Of a DNA stretch of 64,000 bases, positions 58,931 to 64,000 are shown one piece after another. Each line of letters opens with the position of its first letter. Position 1 is the stretch's first letter. Location: positions 6,808,336-6,872,335 of the forward strand of contig OY821749.1 of NCBI GenBank assembly GCA_963682055.1. Direction: 5' to 3'. The position numbers and the translations under genes are program-made. Source of the stretch: Primula veris (lineage: Eukaryota > Streptophyta > Magnoliopsida > Ericales > Primulaceae). A model generated the notes under the pieces. The model ran no database searches. It was not told the origin of the DNA and was given only the letters and a program-made list of their open reading frames with translations.

Positions 58931-58959
58931 CAGAAAAAATACCTGTGCACAAAAAACAG

Positions 58960-59820
58960 TCTCAGTTATTATATAACAAGAATACAATAGCTCAGATTGT
59001 TTTCTGTAACTCTAGAATACAATAGCTCAGACTGTTTTTAAAAACAGTCTGAATACAAGAAAAAACAGTATGAACTCTTGAATTTTAACAATACAAAATC
59101 ATACAGAACAGTCTGAATTATTCTAATAAACACTGTTTTTTTAAAACAGTCTGAATACAAGAAAAAAACAGTATGAAGTATTAAATTTTAATAATAAACG
59201 CAATTGATCTCTAAAAACCTAACAAAAACCTACATTGTGTTACAAAAAACAGTCTGAGTTATTATATAACAAGAATACAATAGCTCAGACTGTTTATAAT
59301 AACTCAGACTGTTTTCTGTAACTCTAGAATACAATAGCTCAGACTGTTTTTAAAAACAGTCTGAATACAAGAAAAAACAGTATGAACTCTTGAATTTTAA
59401 CAATACAAAATCATACAGAACAGTCTGAATTATTATAATAAACACTGTTTTTTAAAACAGTCCGAATACAAGAAAAAAACAGTATGAAGTATTGAATTTT
59501 AATAAACGCAATTGATCTCTAAAAACCTAACAAAAACATGCATTGTGTTACAGAAAACAGTCTGAGTTATTATATAACAAGAAATACAGTAGCTCAGACT
59601 GTTTATAATAACTCAGACTGTTTTCTGTAACTCTTGAATACAATAGCTCAAACTGTTTTTTTAAAACAGTCTGAATAAATCATACATTGTGTTAGAAAAT
59701 TCTGATTTATTATTTATTATAATAAATCTCTAAAACCTAAATTGAGCAAAGCAATTTGAGCTAAACTCAGCAAGAAAAACGAAGCTAGCAATAAAAAAAC
59801 AGTCTGAAGGTTATATAGAG
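58960..59820 (-). repeat. ~300-bp tandem repeat upstream of the transposase gene
   Basis: GTTATTATATAACAAGAA(A)TAC occurs at about 58966, 59256 and 59566, each followed by the same order of CAGACTGTTTTT/AAACAGTCTGA blocks and AAACGCAATTGATCTCTAAA. The region between the transposase start and the GA-rich leader therefore consists of about 2.7 units. Confidence 0.85.
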
Positions 59821-59997
59821 AGAGAGAACCTGTCTGTCGAGAGAGATATACAACAATTTGATAAAATTCGTTCAGTGAGAGAGATATACAGCTAATAGTG
59901 TATATAGATGGTTTAAAGAGAGAGAGATGGAGAGAGACGGTTTAGAGAGAGAGAGATACAACTGTTTAAAAAAACAGAATATGTATAGTATATATAG

Positions 59998-60109
59998 TGG
60001 ACCAATCCTTAATTAGTTTCATAAATAATGGACCAATCCTTAAATGAATTTTATAGCCGGACCAATCCTTAAATACTTTTGTTTTCGTGGACCAATCCTT
60101 AATTTTCTC
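59998..60109 (-). promoter_or_regulatory. MULE right TIR with four GGATTGGTCC iterons
   Basis: The complement GGACCAATCC stands at 59999-60008, 60030-60039, 60059-60068 and 60089-60098, with spacings of 31, 29 and 30 bp. Confidence 0.8.
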
Positions 60110-60304
60110 AAAAAATAATATAGTTTAAGATTTAAAAGAATTTCTGTTTGTTAAAGATGGATAAATAGTTTTATAGTTTTTAGTTTTTATATTTTTATGT
60201 GAGTATGATATTATTGTAATTAATATAAAGGTGTAGGGGTATTTTTGGAAAAAAAATGGCTAAATTGGGCAGGCTCATTTGACTTTGGTTGACTTATTAT
60301 AATA

Positions 60305-60601
60305 CTAGTAATCGTGCCCCACGCGTTGCGTGTGTGACGCGTAATGCAATTAAAATATAAAAAATAAGTGTAGTTATGATACAAATACGTGGATAATACA
60401 AAAAAAAATAGTATAAGACTTAAAAGAATGTTTGGTTGTTAAAGAGGGACACATAGTGTTATTAGTTTTTATTTTATTTTTAATTTTTATATGAGGATGG
60501 TATTATTGTAATTAATAAAACAATATAGGGGTATTTTTGGAAAAAATGGGCAAAATTGAGCAGCCTCAATTCCCTTGGATTGGCTTATTATAATAGAATG
60601 A
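60305..60601 (-). mobile_element. Short non-autonomous Helitron (297 bp), uninterrupted sister copy
   Basis: On the minus strand it starts TCATTCTATTATAATAAGCC at 60601 and ends CTAG at 60305 after hairpin CACGCAACGCGTG. The flanks are A and T. It directly abuts the interrupted copy and serves as the empty-site comparison for the MULE insertion. Confidence 0.85.
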
Positions 60602-60604
60602 TAA

Positions 60605-60644
<40 letters not shown>

Positions 60645-61385
60645 AAAACTAGATGTAATAATTTTTCAATTTTAATTTATTATAGGCTCAATTAGGTTTT
60701 TATATTTTTATTTGAGTTTTTATTATATTGGGTTTTTATTGGGTTGAATATTTATATTTTGCTTTATCAAATTATAGATTGTATTTTAATTAATTAAAAA
60801 AGAAACAAAAAAAATTTATAGGAAAATATTATTTTACTACTGTTTACTTATTTATACGACCGAATTAATTAGTGTATAAGCTTGTGACATAATTAATTAA
60901 ATTTTGGGGTGAAATATTGTTGTTATTATCATTATACTAAACTTTGTGTTCAGTGTTTATCTACGATCAATAAATGATAGAGAAGTATATAGTTATATAA
61001 CATTGGTCAACGACTTTCATTAAATGGTTAAAATATGCACCAATAACATATGTTAGCAAAACACTTTTAAATGATACTAAAATCAAATAAAAATGTTTGA
61101 AAATGTATTTCTCCTAAGTCCTAATGCAAATACAAATACAAAAGATTAATGATACTAAAGTATATTAAGTATTTTAAATTGGTAGATACCTCCAGTTTTT
61201 TGGTAAGTTAAGTAAAAGTTCAAAAATAATTACTAGTATTAAGTAAAGAAGAAGAAAGCATGAGCAAAGTTTGGCGGGAGCTCACAATTTAATACGTTAA
61301 AACTCTCTTAATTCATTCCCCATTTTCAATTTTACTTCACACACAGAAACCCACTTTCATTCATTATCTCTCTCTCTCTAGAAAA
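60602..61385. promoter_or_regulatory. Intergenic DNA and promoter/5' UTR region of the SHOC1-like gene
   Basis: A TA run and AT-rich DNA come first. At 61260-61385, GCGGGAGCTCACAA, then CACACACAGAAACCC and a CTCTCTCTCT tract just before the ATG, look like a plant promoter and 5' UTR. No clear TATA box could be singled out. Confidence 0.4.
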
Positions 61386-61643
61386 ATGCGAACTCGGTTT
61401 CTGTTTCTTGACTATTTCAACCTCACCTCCGAAACCCTAGATTTCCTCCGCCTGTCTCCGCCGTGTCACCTCCCTCCTCCTCCTCCGTATCCTTCTTTCT
61501 CCTCTCTCATCGGTGTCTCCATCTTTCGCATCTCTCTCGATCTCGAACCCCTTCCGATTGATAATGCTCTCTCCAGTTTCTTATCTAATGTTATTCCCGA
61601 TTTTATTGATATTGAAGCTCCACATGAATCGTCTCAGTATGAG
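61386..61643 (+). CDS. SHOC1: First exon of a SHOC1-like meiotic crossover gene (continues beyond the window)
   Basis: The exon codes 86 residues, beginning MRTRFLFLDYFNL, with a proline-rich LPPPPPYPSF segment and EPLPIDNALSSFLSNVIPDF. It ends at QYE|GTAGTTTT, phase 0. From memory, MRTRFL.xDYF at the start and LPI..ALS.FLS.V(I/V)P shortly after match the N terminus of plant SHOC1 (SHORTAGE IN CHIASMATA 1, XPF-like/ZMM factor that works with PTD in class I crossovers). Only this exon is visible, so the identification rests on a short stretch. The following intron is filled by a repeat that copies the exon-intron junction. Confidence 0.6.
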
Positions 61644-64000
61644 GTAGTTTTTGATTTTTCGTTATTTTTTTTGAATTTTAATACTGCAAAATTAATTGCA
61701 AGGAATCGTATCAGTGTTAGGTAGTTTTAATTGTTTGTTTTGTTGTAATTTTCGTCTCACTTTGAGCTAGTTTTTAATTGTTCATTTTGTGGTTAATTTT
61801 AAAAGTGAAAATAGTCGGAACGATTCATCTCATTGTGACTGTGAAGTAGTTTTGAATTGTTTGTTTTGTTGTGAATTTTAGACTAGTCGCAATGAATTGT
61901 CTCAATGCGAGGTAGTTTTAATTGTTGGTTTTGTTTTGAATTTTAATACTATTAAACTGATTGCAATGAATCGTCTCACAATGAGGCAGATTTAATTGTT
62001 CATTTTTTATTGAATTTTAATAATATTATAATTATCGCAATGAATCATGTCACTCTGAGGTAGCTTTCAATTGTTCGTTTTGTTGTAAATTTTAATATGT
62101 GAAATTAATCGCAATGAATCGTCTCACTGTGAGGGAGTTTTTAATTGTTTTCTTTTCTGTTGTGAATGTTATTTCTATGAAACTGATCGCAATGAATTGG
62201 CTTAGTTGTGAGGTAGTTTTCAATTGTATGGATTGGTTGTGAATTTTAATATTTTTGAAATTAATCACAATGAATTGTCTCAATGTGAGGTAGTTTTGTA
62301 TTGTTTCTTTTGTTGTGAACTTTAATATACGAAATTATCACAATGAATCGTCTCACAGTGAGGTAGTTTTGAATTGTTTGTTTTGTTGCGAATTTTAATA
62401 CTATGAAATTAATCGCAATGAATTGTCACTGTGAGGTAGTTTTTAATTATTCATTTTGTTGTGAATTTTAATTCTACGAAATTAATCACAATGAACCGTG
62501 TCACTGTGAGGTGGTTTTTAATTATTCGTTTTGTTGTGAATTTTAATTCTACGCAATTAATCGAAATGAATTGATTCGCTGTGAGGTAGTTTTCAATTGT
62601 TCATTTTGTTGTGAATTTTAATATGTGAAATTAGTCGCGACAAATTATCTCATTGTGACTGTGACTCTGTGAGGTAGTTTTCAATTGTTCGTTTTAATAA
62701 ATGAAATTAATCGCAATGAATCGTCTCACTGTGAGGTATTTTTTCCGATTTCATATATATCGTAGGTCCTGATTGTGTAGCTTTTGAGTTAGCTCATAGT
62801 GATGTAGTTTTTCGATTATTTCTTTCATTCTAAGTTTCCCGATTTATGATTAGTGAATTTCAGTTTATGAATCAATTGAAATGAATCAGATTACAGTGAG
62901 GTAAATTTCGACTATTTATGATTAGTGAATTGCAGTTTATGAATCAATCGAAATGAATCAGTTCACAGTGAGGCAGTTTTTGACTAATTGTTTGTTTTTT
63001 TCTAGTTTCAGGATTTATATTCATAAATTGTGTTTATGAATTAATCTCTATTAATAGGCTCACCCAGAAAATTGTATTTTATGAATTAATCGAAATGAAT
63101 CAGCTCACAATGAGGTATATTTGGACTAATTTCTGAATTTTATGATTAATGAATATCTACGGACCAGCCCACAGCGAGGTAGTTTCCAGTTATTAATTTA
63201 TTTTTCTAGTTTCCTGGTTTTTATGTTTACTGCAATTTAGTTTATGCATTAGTCGAGATGAGTCAGCTTGCGCTGAGGTAGTTTTTTATTTTCCGATTTA
63301 ATCATTAATGAATCGGAGTTTATGAATTGATTGAAATGAATCAGCTCATAGTGAGGTAGTTTTTTACTATGTGTTTGTATAATCCCATTACGGGATTTTA
63401 TGATTGATGAATTGCAGTCGATGAGTTAATTGAGATGAATCAGTTGAGAGTGAGGTAGTTTTCAATTGTTTGTTTGTTTAATTCTGTTTCCGGATTTTAT
63501 GCTCCATGAATTATAGTTTTTTTTTTAATTCAATGGAAATGAATCAGCCCATAGTGAGGTAGTTTTAGTCTAGTTGTTTGTTTTTTCTCGTTTCTGGACT
63601 TTATGGTATTTGATGAACTAATCGCAATGAAACCGGTAACAGTGAGGATACTTTTAGTTTTCTGTTTATTAGTTGAGTTTCCCCATTTTTCAATTAGGGA
63701 ATTGTAGTTTATGAGTTAATCAGAGTAAATTGGCTCACGGTGAGGTAATTTTTCAATTACTTGGTCGTATTTTCTATTTTCTGCATTTTATGATAAATGC
63801 CTTCTATTTAATGAATCAGCTCTCAGTGAGGTAGTTTTCAGTTATTTGCTGGTAATTTCTCTCTTTTTCGGATTTTATGATTCATGGTTTGTAATTTATA
63901 AAGTAATTGCAATGAATTAGCTAGCTATGAGATAGTTTTCGATATTTGCTTATTTCTTTGCCCTCATATCTGTATACTTGTTTATTTGATGAATTGGAGT
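61644..64000 (+). repeat. ~75-100-bp tandem array in the SHOC1-like intron, each unit copying the 5' splice junction
   Basis: About 28 units follow, each with AATCGTCTCACTGTGAGGTA then GTTTTNAATTGTT and TTGTTGTGAATTTTAAT. The authentic exon end reads AATCGTCTCAGTATGAG|GTAGTTTT, so each unit repeats the last ~17 exonic bases and the donor site. Units are closest to each other at 62030-62740 and diverge to the right edge, where the array is still running. No exon 2 is visible. Confidence 0.9.

Larger units (their letters stand above)
48260..60109. mobile_element. Mutator-like element (MULE) with transposase and Ulp1-type genes, ~11.85 kb
   Basis: Terminal inverted repeats lie at 48260-48338 and 59998-60109. 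The shared parts include TGGTCCAYGAAAACAAAAGT and GAAACTAATTAAGGATTGG; the right TIR has one extra ~30-bp unit. Inside are convergent genes for a C48/Ulp1-type protein (plus, 48513-54944) and a mudrA-type transposase (minus, 56273-58930). Each has a pyrimidine-rich leader just inside its TIR (CT-rich at 48395-48435, GA-rich at 59815-59960). The arrangement resembles plant MULEs that carry captured Ulp1-like domains. No target duplication could be resolved. Both coding frames are open, so the element may be young. Confidence 0.9.
48157..60304 (-). mobile_element. Short Helitron split by the MULE
   Basis: The left piece (48157-48259) starts on the plus strand with TTAGTAATCATGCCCCACGCG, i.e. 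a minus-strand CTAA 3' terminus with hairpin. The right piece (60110-60304) ends GGTTGACTTATTATAATA. Joined, they match the complete Helitron at 60305-60601 segment by segment: ATGTGGATAA before, and AATATAGTTTAAGATTTAAA after the insertion. The element was therefore about 300 bp before a nearly 12-kb insertion. Its own TC 5' tip is missing because it abuts the next copy. Confidence 0.75.

Noticed and set aside
48240..60125. A 9-bp target duplication for the large MULE
   Set aside because: Sequences beside the TIRs do not match convincingly in any register I tried, so none is claimed.

Overview
This is nuclear DNA of a flowering plant, probably a eudicot. The evidence is AT-rich sequence, small exons with GT-AG introns, plant-type TATA boxes, and plant families (PAR1, cysteine-less HMA protein, RPC3 of RNA polymerase III, a SHOC1-like first exon, tRNA-Cys). 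Transposable elements cover at least half of it. The species cannot be read from the sequence.

Five host genes are supported. RPC3 lies on the minus strand (16060-22318, 14 coding exons, intact 529-codon frame). A tRNA-Cys(GCA) gene sits 146 bp upstream of it at 22464-22535. PAR1 is at 30249-32142 (plus, 3 exons, 193 aa). A cysteine-less HMA-domain protein is at 41130-42225 (plus, 3 exons, 104 aa). The first exon of a probable SHOC1 meiotic gene is at 61386-61643, followed by a repeat-filled intron that runs off the window.

Mobile DNA by region: 1-2982 is the 5' LTR, leader, gag and protease of a Ty3/gypsy element on the minus strand, cut by the window edge. 3589-4064 is a non-autonomous hAT-like element with an 8-bp target duplication. 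About 4.1-8.35 kb is a TIR element filled with GTGCATAAAA repeats and other relics. 10.44-11.16 kb is the 3' end and LTR of another gypsy element, next to a 276-bp Helitron. 12.6-15.4 kb is a repeat-filled TIR element. 27-30 kb holds MITEs, a Helitron and a 36-bp-type array. 37464-40207 is a large foldback element with a perfect 9-bp target duplication. Its arms of about 700 bp carry palindromes and GC-rich repeats, and its centre is a capsid-like coding fragment embedded in telomere-like repeats. Eight short, related Helitron copies or ends are scattered through the window.

The standout is 48260-60109, a nearly 12-kb Mutator-like element (MULE) inserted in a short Helitron. It has TIRs with GGATTGGTCC iterons every ~30 bp. 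It carries two convergent genes that assemble by eye into uninterrupted frames: a 1069-aa C48/Ulp1-type protein whose catalytic Cys reads Tyr, and a 719-aa mudrA-type transposase with D, D, E, CxxH, SWIM and zinc-knuckle residues in place. Nearly every non-coding stretch of it (introns, spacer, flanks) is studded with the 12-mer CAGACTGTTTTT or near variants in both orientations. A smaller element at about 28.4-29.9 kb shares this motif and a 26/27 match to the TIR, so it looks like a non-autonomous relative. Several other TIR elements here are likewise filled with one short motif each, which suggests a general habit of motif expansion inside MULE-like DNA.
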